Under the pieces are notes generated by a model. That model did no database searches, was not told where the DNA came from, and worked only from the letters and a program-made list of their open reading frames with translations. Source: Reticulitermes lucifugus (taxonomy: Eukaryota > Arthropoda > Insecta > Blattodea > Rhinotermitidae). From it: a stretch of DNA of 27,257 bases. The translations under genes and the position numbers were made by a program. Shown here piece by piece: positions 10,961 to 20,868 of this stretch. The stretch's first letter is position 1; each line of letters starts with the position of its first letter. The stretch spans positions 1-27,257 of the forward strand of contig JAKCWW010008045.1 in NCBI GenBank assembly GCA_026260175.1, given 5' to 3'.

Positions 10961-11822
10961 TTGTGCTTGGTGCATTTCAATCAAGTATTCATGCTTGCTG
11001 CAGAACCAGAAAATGCCACAACTGAGGGAGGGGGGGAATGGGTTGTGTGGACACTGGATGTGTAAAATAAAACTTTATGTACGACCATACGTTCATACCT
11101 GCAGCATCATTCCAACACTTCTATTTATAAATGGCCATGCCTTATGTAGGCCTATATCCCTTGCTTCAATAGAACTTGTACTGTTTTATTCCTATCTCTT
11201 GCTATTTGGGATGAACTGCACAGAAGCAACTTCTTTCCTTGTATTTGACAATTACATAACACATGGCCAAATTTTATGTACGGTGTCACAATCTGGAATA
11301 CAACTTACAGAGCTACTTCAAAACCCTTCTCAGCTTCTGCAGACTGTCACAATCTGTGCCCATACTGCTGGAGGATTTTCATAAGGTCCAAAACATAAAC
11401 TTTATGTCTCCAATTTAAAGCTGTAACCCAACAAAGTATGTAACACTATAATTTCCAAACAACGTGGATCCAGACTGTGTGCTCCAAAACTAAAGACTGT
11501 TTAGTAATATTATGCAGCTAAAAACACTGATCACTTGTCCAAATTAAGCACAGATCAGCAGGGTACCTACAACACCCATAAGTCCAGATTAAACTTTCAG
11601 TTATTAAAAAAAGCAACTGTTTGTGTGGAGTGGCATAAATGATAATGATGTAGCTCCCAGATGTCACTGCCAAGAACTGTACTTCTTGGAGCGGTTGAAA
11701 CTTGGGAAGATCACAGACACACCAAACATGTGACATCCAGACTGCAACAGTGATAATGCCAAAAAAACGTTAAGTTGTCCGTGTGTTTACTTTAAGCTCC
11801 ACATCACAACAGTACACAGTGA

Positions 11823-12015
11823 AGTAGAGGTATACAGAGCTCCGCGCTAATTCATAACCTCAGCATTTGATGGAGGTGAGTTGTCAGCTGCATGCCTCAG
11901 CTGCTTTAACCCTAGGGAAAGAGCCTCTACCCACTGAACAGCTGGCTGGGTGGGACCGAGAGTTGTTCTGGAGAACAGAAAACACCTTGCACCTGCAGGG
12001 AACCAAACCACAGTT
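11823..12015 (-). repeat. SINE-like repeat, copy 2
   Basis: The plus strand shows GTAGAGGTATACAGAGCTC, then GATGGAGGTGAGTTGTCAGC, GCTGCTTTAACCC and GGGAAAGAGCCTCTACCCAC, in the same order and orientation as the copies at 6040-6390 and 25395-25615. Confidence 0.6.
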
Positions 12016-12339
12016 CCTCATTCATCCAGTCTGTAATCTAGTCCCTACTGAGGTATGGTTGTTCCTGACAGTGTCAAAGGAAAATGGAAACCTGTTTCAA
12101 ATAATTAGAACAGGCCACACTCCATTAATAGTGGCCAAACTTCCAGGCTATTCATAGATCTTATAATTTACAACTGTATATTTGTACAATGTATTACAAG
12201 CATGAAAACTTTAAAAATTCCATGTGTGTATAAGATGATGCAAGAAATGAAGACACTAATACTTCAATGTACGATAGCAATAAAGGCACTTCAGAGTTCA
12301 AAATTTTCAAGTTCAAAATTGAAGCACTTTTTTTTTCAC

Positions 12340-13451
12340 TCACAAGGAATTATCTACAAGTGAGGCATTCAGTCTTCTGTCATTACTGGAATATGTCATC
12401 ATTCCAGGTGTGACATTGACTCTCATCTCATTCACATCACAACTTAAGTTGTCAAGCATTAACTGTTCTGTTGATTCAACCAATGCCACTTCAATCACTC
12501 CCATCTCATTCAGAACTCCGAACTGTCCATTTCTTATCTGTTCCATGTTCAATCCCAGTTCTTTCAGCACACTGCCTGTATCACTCTCACTACCAAGACA
12601 TCTGCTCAAAATGTGTTGATCTTTACTTTCATCCCCTAATGCCTGTGAGTCTACAGTCATGTCCACTGTACTACAGTCAGTAGTTTGGGAGGGAAATTGA
12701 GAGTCCACGAGTTCTTCAGACACAACTGTCCCACTGTCTTTGCCTTCCCCACCAGATCCTATTTCCTGCATTACGATCATCCCCATTTCATTTAACACCC
12801 TAATACATTTAACACTGTTACAGATGGATTGTGCACAATGCAAAGATGAACTATTTTCATTATTTCCATTTGACAGCTGAAGTGTTTCTTCTGTGCTTCC
12901 CCCAGTTTCACTACTGTCTGGTTCGACAACAGCATCTTGTGATGCTACTTCAGCACCGACAGGCAGCACAGCTATCATTAAGTCCATACTGTTGGCTAGC
13001 ATTCCAGTATCAGACTCACTTACCACTTTGACTTCATTACCATTAATTTCAGCTTCTTGTTGTGCCACCTCATCCTGCATGTCTGCGATGGCATTCCCAA
13101 CATCATCAATATCAATGTCTGTGACACTGTGGCTCTCTTCACCAGCTTTTTCCATCTGACCAACTGCTCCTTCTGGTAGTGAAACATTACAGAAATCACA
13201 CCAATATGTAGCCTTCAAATGCTGCCGAAGATGGAATACCATCAATGATTTGTAATGGGTTTTGAATCTACACACATGACATAGCATTTCCTCTGAAGGT
13301 GACAATTCATGTTTTTCATCATTGGCAGTGGTGCTTGGTGAATCATTCCTCATGTCACCTGAAGACACCAGAGCATTATCTTCATTCTCTGCCCACTGAC
13401 TACTAGTTCCATCTGTTGAGCTTAATTGCAAATCTAGGTTAATCACTTCAC
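12340..13451 (-). CDS. Gene B exon 7: C2H2 finger and acidic C-terminal tail
   Basis: Residues 400-769, ending in TGA at 12340-12342. The acceptor is TTTTGTTTCAG|GTGAAG, phase 1. The C2H2 finger is C457-x2-C460-x12-H473-x3-H477, followed at once by a half finger with C484 and C487 but no histidines. The remaining 280 residues are acidic, Ser/Glu/Gly-rich and free of further fingers, as expected of a disordered or activation-like region. The motif VLNEMG occurs twice and VNEM a third time. It is paralogous to the last exon of gene A. Confidence 0.87.
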
Positions 13452-16400
13452 CTGAAACAAAATTAAAAATTCATATCTAAATTACAGTTTTAATGAATAA
13501 ATTCTGCATTATGAGGTGGATGAAGTGCATAAAGATAATTCTTAATCAGATGCACACTCACCTACACCATGTTTCATGGAGGGCATGATATAGCTTTAAC
13601 CTTCTGAAGGTCATGTTTTGCATTCAACAGATACTCAAGACAAGTCACAGTATGATTATTTGTCATGTAATGTTTTTAAAGTCTCCTAGACATCATATCA
13701 ATAAGGAAAACTCAGAGCTACTGCCAACCTTTAGTCACCTCAGCAGTACCAAAGCATTCAGAAAACTTCCCATTATGTTTTCAACAGGGTACAAATACCC
13801 AGCCTGAGACGGTTGCTGCATCATACGAATATTAGACAGTGAAAACGTTAATACAGCTCCACCTTACAATAAAAGCTATAGTGCTCATTAAGGTGCATCC
13901 AGTCTACTACTGCTTATAATCATGTTCATGCAAGTGGAATGACCGCTGCTGGCTGTGTACAGACTGCTCGTTCAGTGGCTTGAAATATCCAAACTGCAAT
14001 GCACCTCAGCAAGTCTCACATTGACATACTGACTCTGTGGCATGTCATCTGAGCCCGTTGCTACAGTAGACTGGTCTGCTCAGCCTCTGGTTCGTGAAAC
14101 CATCCACTCACAGAGAACACACAAGTCAGAGCATTTGAGCAAGGACAAGTAGTCTGGGTGTACCTTGAGACTCCTTCCTGAAACAGTTGAGTTCAGTCCA
14201 TACCCATTTAAGATCCATTTTAATATTATACCTTCGACATCTAGGTTTCCCAAGGGGCCTCTTCCCTTCCAGTTTTTTATCTTCATTTCCCCCATTCATA
14301 CTAATGTAATGCCCATCTCATCCTTCCTTCTCAAATGCCCTACATCTGTATTCTTCCCTTACCATGAAACTTGCTGAAAGGATTTCCAAAGGTACAGGAC
14401 CAGAAAACTGTCCAAGAATGGTGCTGTAAACCACTCACCCTCACCACAGCACTCCTTCTCATACTCTGCCATATTTGGAAGCAAGTTCTCGCATCCCTTG
14501 TCGTAGATTCTTACTCCCATTCCGTACTTTTTGCGAATGCAATTGAGGATCGCTTTGGTGAGCATGTTCAATTCCACTTCTATGCGGTCCACGTAATTGA
14601 GAAGGTTAGCACACCGAGTGCAGAGAATGCCCTCTTCTTCAATTAGCAACTCCATTTCTCCTAGTACTATCTTATCCAACTTGTCATGCATGTACACTTT
14701 GGTTGTATTGGTTAGCGTATGCATTGATATACCACTGTCTACATCCTTGCCACACACAAAACACTGGTTGTTTTCTGTACCACTAAATTCTCCAGCCTTA
14801 TTCTCAGAAGATGGATAGTCCTGTAAAAACATAAAGAACTTTTAAGTTAATTAACCTTTTGGTGACGAATTTGGACGTTTAAATTTTAGCACACTCTTTA
14901 TGTAAAATGTGAATATTTTATAAACCAAAAAAGATGCATTACGAAATACATGGCACTTTGTAGAGAAAAAAAGAAGATGGTGCAGCATGTGTCAAAAAAT
15001 TCAGTAAGTATATTTGTTAAATATATAAAATACCGTCACAGGGGGTAGCGGTATGCCCATCCTATATATAGGATGCACAGTGGCTAATGGTTAATTTCTT
15101 TTGTTTCAACATACATGGCTAACAAACACTCCAGTAGCAGAATCAACAATTTCAACACAGCTAATAACAAAACCTAACACTGGACAGAATCCCGAGGTAC
15201 TTCCATCTCTGTCAAGTTCATTCACCACAGAACAAATTTTCTCATAGGTTACTATATAATATGCAGAGGCACCCAACCAGCTTCCCCTACATTTCATTAC
15301 CGGAGTTTGGGGGAGTGGTGTGTCTGGAGAGCTGGTTTACAGAGCTCCATTCTAACTGGTGATTTCAACAGATTTTCTTTCCATTTCCTACTAACTTGTC
15401 TTAGATCAAGCATATAAATTGTTTCACAAATGCTGTGTAGAATATGCTCTACATGTGTAACATGTATCAGTTCAGCGCAGCTCAGTGAGGATCCTTCTGA
15501 TTCTTATCTCATATATGGTAGAGCATCTGTTTCTAGCAGAACAACACATCAAATTTCACACCATGTGGCCACAGTCTTCACAGCCTTAATGAAAACACAG
15601 GCTACTGTGGTGCGATTCACTGCTAACAATTCTTGCCATGACAGAGGACATGATTTATCTGATAACAATCCATCATTTTTCAAAACCCCAATAACAACAA
15701 TGACATGCTCCCTTCTACTTGCATCAGTTGGTTGTCTATTACATAAATATTTTCTTTCTTGCATGATACATAGCTTGTGTTCAGTGTTCCTTCATAGCAC
15801 TTAGGTTAGACAGCTTGACCTTAAAGTTAACTTGTCTGGAGGTTCTGAGTATATGTTATAAGCAAATTCCAAACTTCATGATTTTTTTTTTCCAAAAAGT
15901 GTTACATCTGTAGACACAAATCCTCTGCACACATGTTTAAAGAGTGGAAAGTTTGGAAGATCCTAAGGACCTTGTAGCGGATCTGATAAAGAATAGCTAT
16001 GTAAAAGAAATGGCAACCAAATTTCTGACTGATGGAGCCACCGAAATGGATGAGCTTGGGAACATTAACATAAATATGAAAAGTTTCTGCTTATACACAC
16101 ACATGTGTACAGACAGAATCACTGATGCACTAAAACACAGACACTACCTAACGTCTAACCTATGACTCTCTCACATGGCCTGGTTCGTCATATTGTTTGC
16201 TGAGCTACTCCGAACCACAGCATCTGTGGCAATCTACAACTGGTAAGTCACCAATTACAGACTGTATTACTCGGCCAGATGTTTAAGTTGACAATGGTGG
16301 CAATACTCGTACTTCCAATTAAATGCTGTGTAACTTCAAACAGCTGACGTGTGACAACAGATTGTTCACATGCTTGACAAAACAGAGCTTCACTACCAGA

Positions 16401-19400
16401 GGTGAACATATCCCTTGCATTCACTAGCACACTGCTATTGGCACTAAATTTCACTTTTCCATTCCTGAAAACTGATCTCAATTACTTTGTCACAGTTCAA
16501 TTATGTAACTGCAGTACTAACCTCCTGCACCGTTTCTGTATCAATATCTGGCAAATGTTCCCTCTTTCTGGCAGAAACTCTGACAGACTTCCTAACTGGT
16601 GAAGCCAAAGATGCTTGTGACATTTTGGTTGAGCCAGGAGGCCTGCCACGCTTTCTTCCCCGGTTTATTCCAGATTTCTCTTGGCTTGATTCACCAACAT
16701 CTTCTTTTTTCCCAAATCTGCGTACAGGTCGCCCTCGTTTCCTGCCCCTTAGAGAAGATGTGGAATATTGTGATGGCACTGATACATTCATAAATACCTG
16801 AAATTTAGGGATAATGAAGTTAAAAGAAATTTAATATAGCAACCCTGCCTCCACACAAGAAATGACGCACCATTCTGTTTATCTGTGACTAACCAAACGA
16901 TACACAATTCACTACAGTTACTACCCTTGCAAGCCCTTCAACTTCAGTCCAGAAATTCATGCCTGTGGACTCCACCATGACATTACTTGACTGGCATAAA
17001 GATGAAAATTCCAGTGATAACATTTCAACTAATGCATATTTTCTTTTATAAAATGTAATAAATCTGATTTTTTTCAAACATTTTGCTTACCCCATCTTAC
17101 TGAAAGGCCAAAGCAAACTTATCAACTGATATTCTATTCACCATTTACACTTTTCACTACCAATACTGCCTTCATATTCACATATTTGTCAGAATAAATC
17201 TCACAGCTTTTCTACTTGTGTTATGTTCTGCTATGTTCCAAACGTTCTAAAAAACTAACATTCATTTCTTGCCATTCCAGCCACTTCTTACATGTCTGAA
17301 TCATGTTTTGAAGTCGTTTTAATTTTTCTAGTCACTCCAGACGTGGTGTGTTAAACTTTTTGGTCTCTTGCCCACCTAACATGGGCAAAGTACCCATTTC
17401 TGAGGTGTGGGCACCCACAGACTGGATTTTGTGACTCCAAACAGTAGGACAATCACAGCAGTACTGGTTGGCAGAGGGGATCTAGAAACTGGATTCATGT
17501 GGCTGAAAACAGGAACCAGGCATAAGCATGCACAGCACGTTCCAGTGGTGTGTACGCCCACACAACTTTATTTTTCATTTTTTTAAAAGGTAAATATTTA
17601 TTGAATATTCAGCCATAAAGGGCATTATTTTTATTCACCAAACTAAAGACACTATAACTTAACTGAACATTTTTTAAATCAAGAACTAAACTGCTGCATG
17701 CAGTTAGTTATTACTGTTGTTGAATTGTGAAGATGACTGTGGCTCTCCACATTAGACACACAAAATCATCTACATGCAGTGGACCTTGAAACTATAGTCA
17801 TACCTCTCCAACTTCAAGAGTAACAGCTTTATTATTCTGTTCTTTATCTTCCTCCAAAGCAAATTTTGGATATGTGTGATCAGGCTCCTGAAGAATAAGG
17901 TAACTACATTTTACTCACGTAAGGATATGTATACTTGTTCCTCAATCACAAAACAGGGCAGTGGCTCAGGCTTGGAATAATAATGATGTAACTACATTAA
18001 CTATGTTAATTTCTCTTATGAACACGACATATTTTACTGTTAAAAAATAGAGTTTTGTTACTTGATGTCCTATTTCCAAAGAATAGTATCTGAAAACACT
18101 GGTATTAACAAAGAACTCAGGTAGTAAAACCAACCTTCACAACTTCACCTTCTCGCTGTACAGGTTCATCACTATGCTCTTTTGCATCTCCCTTTAGCTC
18201 AGATTCCTTATGGTGTGAGGCTACTTTAAGCTCTGAATCTGCAACTGCTTTATGCATTCCATCATTTTCTTCAGTCACAGACTGAAACATAAACTGAAAG
18301 TTATTTTACAATGAAGATATGAGTCACACATTAGGTTACATGACAAACGTAAGTCAACAGTTTTGTGACTGCAGTGTTTTATTAGCAACGTTTTCCTTTT
18401 CTGTAAATGGAGAATAAATTATAAATGAACAAACACTAAAATTCTTGGTGACAATACACAAAGATTCCACTAAAATTTATAAAATGTTACAGAATGATTA
18501 TTGGCATGGAACAGAGGTTTTGGTGTGGGTAATGAAATTCAAAAACAGAAGTAAAGTGGTACAGACAATTTGCTAACCTACCATGTGAAACATGAAACTG
18601 TCATATTTAAAAATGAACACACTATAACAAAATTATAAAAAATTTAGTTTTAAGTAAGTTCAGTGCATGGAGGTTGACACTGAAGTTCAAGTTACAATTT
18701 TATTATCTAAAAATTTAAAAGAAATTGTGCCATAAGTGTAGTCAAACAACATTTAAAATGATGTGTTCTACAAGACCTTGTCGAAAGGTGTAAACATTTT
18801 CACATACCTTTCACAAAATTTGTGGGAAGTGGATATTTTCCTCATGGTTTGCAACTTCAGTCAACAACTCCAGCATACACTGTCACTGGGTTTTCTGGGG
18901 CATATGCAGCACACCTGGTGGATGGATATCAGTATGGCAACTGACTCCCTTTAGTTCACTTACAGACCTGGTCCCAGTCCTCCCTTCCCTATACTACATA
19001 CCATGTTACCTGCTCAGTTCACTTCTTATACCCTGAAGATGGAAGCAGTAGGTTTTTCTGAAATGTTGGTACCTAGCTATCAGACTACATGGCACTATAT
19101 ACCAGACCATATTATTAAACTGAAACTTATTTACTACTTACAGAAACACTGTCCCTGCTTGACTCCTTTTTTGGTTTTCGAGTGTAGCTTCGAATGGGCA
19201 TGACCCTGTTGAAAATAGTGGGTACAGCATTGGGCTTCAACTTTCTCAATCCATCTGCTCGATGAGATTCAAACTGTGATTCTTCAAAATGCACCTAAGT
19301 AACAGTTGTTTATATTTAATACTTAAAATGTACAAAGGAAATTACAAATATCCAGGCAATTACTCAGTGTAAAGGTAAAGTTCTCCCTAGAATGGGCCAT

Positions 19401-20085
19401 GAAGGCCCACAAGGGGAGTAGAGGTATAGCTCTACTCTTTCTTTAACCCTGGCACTAGATGAGGGTGGGTGGTCAACTCCAAGCCCCGGCCGCTTGTCAG
19501 AAGGGATACAGAAATAAAAAAAAACTGAGGGAAACAAAAGTCAGCATGGGACATACTTCAAAAACTATTACATGCTTTCTGATGTAATACATTGAACTTT
19601 TTATAACAATATCCACGTGACACAGCAAAAGCAAAATGTTCCTGCTGCCTTCCCCATCCTACATCTCCCGAAATAGTTATGCTACCACTGCTGACATTAA
19701 CGCATGCGTAGGACTTTCACATTCTTCCACGGCAGCACAATGTTTACAACAATTTCCATACAAACTTCTGTCCTGTTATATTTGATATTCTCAGGTAACT
19801 GCAAGGTTAAAGTAACAAATCAGTGTCGCTTCCTTTAAGGGAAGTAGATTCATGGTCAAAAATGAAAAAAGACAGAAACCAAAGCAAATCAATGCTGATT
19901 TACTTCTAACATTTTTGTTTCGAACTTACTTCACAGACGCATGTATGTTTAGTGGGTTTCCAACCTCGTTCCCTACCGCAGTTCTGAACCCAAATGGAAT
20001 TTCTTTCCTTGTCACTCGGAAAATGATACAATTTGTATCCCTTCTGGGAACTATTTGTGCAATTTGGAGCAGTACAACCTGGCAT
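12340..20085 (-). CDS. Gene B: THAP / AT-hook / ZAD-like / C2H2 nuclear protein (7 coding exons)
   Basis: Coding exons in transcript order: 20085-19930, 19294-19142, 18281-18135, 17887-17804, 16797-16522, 14820-14439 and 13451-12340. Phases match at every junction and the total is 2310 nt, or 769 residues plus TGA. Domains by residue: THAP finger 1-80 (zinc ligands C4, C9, C51, H54; W32; AVPTIF at 75-80), acidic and lysine-rich linker 104-180, two AT-hooks at 197-204 and 226-233 with the identical core RGRKRGRP, a ZAD-like domain with C292/C295 and C339/C342, a C2H2 finger (C457, C460, H473, H477) and a long acidic tail. THAP fingers and AT-hooks bind DNA, and ZADs usually mediate dimerisation of insect zinc-finger proteins, so a nuclear DNA-binding or chromatin role is inferred. 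The exact function is unknown. An in-frame ATG at 20133 is less likely to be the start, because the THAP fold begins at MPGC and a good acceptor (TTTTTCTAG) ends three bases before that ATG, which hints at an upstream non-coding exon. Confidence 0.82.
13452..14438 (-). other. Gene B intron 6
   Basis: About 1 kb between the ZAD-like and C2H2 exons, matching the position of gene A intron 4. It contains a LINE tail fragment. Nothing else was recognised. Confidence 0.5.
14185..14300 (-). pseudogene. Non-LTR retrotransposon C-terminal fragment
   Basis: The minus strand reads KNWKGRGPLGNLDVEGIILK, a frame-shifted relative of the GRPR-x-RW-x-D-x-IK-x-DL segment that precedes the DRDKWRALVN-type tail seen at 5095-5315. 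It lies in gene B intron 6. Confidence 0.55.
14439..14820 (-). CDS. Gene B exon 6: ZAD-like zinc domain
   Basis: Residues 273-399. The acceptor is GTTTTTACAG|GAC, phase 0. Two donors six bases apart (after 14439 or after 14445) are both in phase and differ by two residues. C292-x2-C295 and C339-x2-C342 are separated by 43 residues and followed by a helix-like [15 protein letters not shown] segment. This matches the layout of insect ZAD (zf-AD) dimerisation domains, although the sequence between the cysteine pairs is divergent. It is strongly similar to the gene A exon at 5437-5806 (shared [26 protein letters not shown]). Confidence 0.82.
14821..16521 (-). other. Gene B intron 5
   Basis: About 1.7 kb. 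It contains the hAT/CGGBP1-like finger remnant at its upstream end. Other open frames on both strands show no recognisable family. Confidence 0.5.
16248..16481 (-). pseudogene. hAT/CGGBP1-like zinc-finger remnant
   Basis: An open minus-strand frame reads ARDMFTSGSEALFCQACEQS followed by a QHLIGS segment, resembling the N-terminal C-x2-C-H-type finger of CGGBP1 and hAT-family proteins. It starts about 40 bases past the AT-hook exon donor. It is probably a decayed transposon, although an alternative exon is possible. Confidence 0.4.
16522..16797 (-). CDS. Gene B exon 5: twin AT-hook exon
   Basis: Residues 181-272, 92 codons, phase 0 at both ends (acceptor CTAAATTTCAG|GTA, donor CAGGAG|GTTAGT). 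Two copies of RGRKRGRP lie 29 residues apart. GRP flanked by basic residues is the AT-hook core that inserts into the minor groove of AT-rich DNA. The rest is Ser/Lys/Arg-rich. No equivalent exon was found in gene A. Confidence 0.85.
16798..17803 (-). other. Gene B intron 4
   Basis: About 1 kb of AT-rich sequence. No exon, repeat family or RNA gene was recognised. Confidence 0.5.
17804..17887 (-). CDS. Gene B exon 4: short acidic linker
   Basis: Residues 153-180, 28 codons, phase 0 at both ends. The acceptor is TTATTCTTCAG|GAG and the donor GGAGAG|GTATGA. It begins EPDHTYPK. The DHTYPK hexapeptide also occurs at the start of the ZAD exon of the neighbouring paralogue (gene A), which supports this being a real exon and suggests shared ancestry of the linker. 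Confidence 0.68.
18135..18281 (-). CDS. Gene B exon 3: charged linker
   Basis: Residues 104-152, 49 codons, phase 0 at both ends. The acceptor is TTTATGTTTCAG|TCT and the donor GTGAAG|GTTGGT, a weaker donor. The peptide is rich in Glu, Lys, Asp and His with no recognisable fold, typical of a disordered linker between DNA-binding modules. It is supported by being an open phase-0 frame between good splice signals in the right place, not by homology. Confidence 0.68.
18282..19141 (-). other. Gene B intron 2
   Basis: About 860 bases. It contains foldback repeat copy 3, which ends close to exon 2. Otherwise nothing was recognised. Confidence 0.5.
18893..19117. repeat. Foldback repeat copy 3
   Basis: The right arm reads LKMEAVGFSEMLVPSYQTTW, the clearest copy of the family's frame signature. 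The left arm near 18893-18920 (TTCTGGGGCATATGCAGCAC) is a rough inverted complement. It ends about 25 bases from gene B exon 2. Confidence 0.55.
19142..19294 (-). CDS. Gene B exon 2: C-terminal half of THAP finger
   Basis: Residues 53-103. The acceptor is TTACTTAG|GTG and the donor TTTCT|GTAAGT, both phase 0. It opens with VHFEESQF, which supplies the fourth zinc ligand H54, and continues to the diagnostic AVPTIF motif. A basic stretch follows (RKPKK), consistent with nuclear localisation. Joining it to exon 1 reconstitutes a complete THAP finger of about 80 residues, the usual family length. Confidence 0.88.
19372..19500 (-). repeat. SINE-like repeat, copy 3
   Basis: The plus strand shows GGGGAGTAGAGGTATAGCTC, then CCTGGCACTAGATG, GGTGGGTGGTCAACTCC and CCCCGGCCGCTT. 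It is the cleanest 3' body of the repeat in this window, in gene B intron 1. Confidence 0.68.
19930..20085 (-). CDS. Gene B exon 1: N-terminal half of THAP finger
   Basis: Encodes residues 1-52. It starts at MPGCTAPNC, carries the first zinc pair (C4, C9), the FP motif and the invariant tryptophan (W32), and ends at CE just before the splice site. The donor is GAA|GTAAGT, phase 0. THAP domains normally have C-x2-4-C, then W, then C-x2-H; the third ligand C51 is here and the fourth is in the next exon. A polypyrimidine acceptor directly upstream (TTGTTTTTCTAG) suggests a 5' untranslated exon in the spacer beyond. Confidence 0.88.
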
Positions 20086-20589
20086 CACTAGAAAAACAAT
20101 AAATTTAGCTCTCCGATTACAAATCTTATTCAAATTCAGAATACACTTCTTGACTTATGATGGCCGTCAAACACATGCATTATCTTGCAGTCTCGACCAT
20201 GGCAAAGATTAAGTAGATGGCGGAGATTCTCTGATGGCAATGCCCATACGATCTAACTACATGAGCCGATCGGTTACGTGGATCTAGAGGTCTTTGAGAA
20301 AAGTAATAATAGGAAGTAATTAAAAATGAGTAAAATTATCAAATTACTTTAAATATTATAAATAAATAAGGTACTGCTGTCTCACAGGCCACACATACAA
20401 TTTAGGCACCAAAAATGGTGATTTTCAGGGATCAAAGGTAGGATACCACGGTATCATCACTTTGCGATGGTACTGCGATCTATCCGTACAAATGTATACT
20501 GATAACATGTAAGACGCCCGAGTTCCGCTGGCTCCACGCAGCACGAAACTTATCTACCACATTTGCAAGAAGATTAAAATTGTCCCTCT

Positions 20590-20830
20590 ATACGCCATGA
20601 AAGCATGTCGGAATGGAAGTACAGCTCCACATACAAAACTCCGCATTTGATTTTGATGGGTGGTCAGCCTATGCCATGGCCGCTTAACCCCACCGCTCCA
20701 ACTCACTATTACACATTGTGGCTGCATGGGCACTAGAGCCAGTCTACACACTTTGCAGCAGAATAATCCTTTTTCCACAGCCGGAAATCGAACTACGATT
20801 CCTCAGTTGTCTACCCCATAACCTGCTTCA
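20590..20830 (-). repeat. SINE-like repeat, copy 4
   Basis: The plus strand shows GGAAGTACAGCTCCAC, GATGGGTGGTCAGCC, CCATGGCCGCTTAACCCC and later CGGAAATCGAACTACG, a degenerate B box on the minus strand. Confidence 0.55.
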
Positions 20831-20854
20831 TATACCAAAGTTGCAAGAACAGAA

Positions 20855-20868
20855 CCCCCCCCCNCCCC
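20855..20868. other. Poly-C tract with an undetermined base
   Basis: A run of cytosines interrupted by N at 20864. This is an assembly or consensus uncertainty, not biology. Confidence 0.9.

Larger units (their letters stand above)
8768..12339. other. Spacer between gene B and gene A
   Basis: About 3.6 kb that should hold the gene A promoter and the gene B 3' end. It also contains a tandem duplication, an inverted repeat, a foldback repeat, a reverse-transcriptase remnant, a tRNA-like repeat and a SINE-like copy. No TATA or initiator could be assigned, and no convincing polyadenylation signal was found just past the gene B stop. Confidence 0.5.

Noticed and set aside
10995-11384. Plus-strand frame of 129 codons
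   Set aside because: The longest plus-strand frame in the spacer, but it has no domain, no flanking splice signals and no coding-like pattern that I can see.
11867-12157. Plus-strand frame of 96 codons
   Set aside because: It lies in a SINE-like repeat whose copies elsewhere give similar meaningless frames.
12410-13159. Several plus-strand open frames of 66-88 codons
   Set aside because: They are antisense shadows of gene B exon 7, with low-complexity Ser/Leu/Pro content and no family similarity.
15106-15297. Minus-strand frame of 63 codons in gene B intron 5
   Set aside because: Considered as an extra gene B exon. The flanking sites do not give matching phases, and the AT-hook and ZAD exons already join in phase.
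15430-15804. Plus-strand frame of 124 codons
   Set aside because: No splice context, no recognisable motif, antisense within a gene B intron, and irregular composition.
20086-20133. Upstream ATG extending the gene B frame by 16 codons
   Set aside because: THAP domains start at the protein N-terminus, and the extension contains a good acceptor just before the chosen ATG, so it is probably intron.
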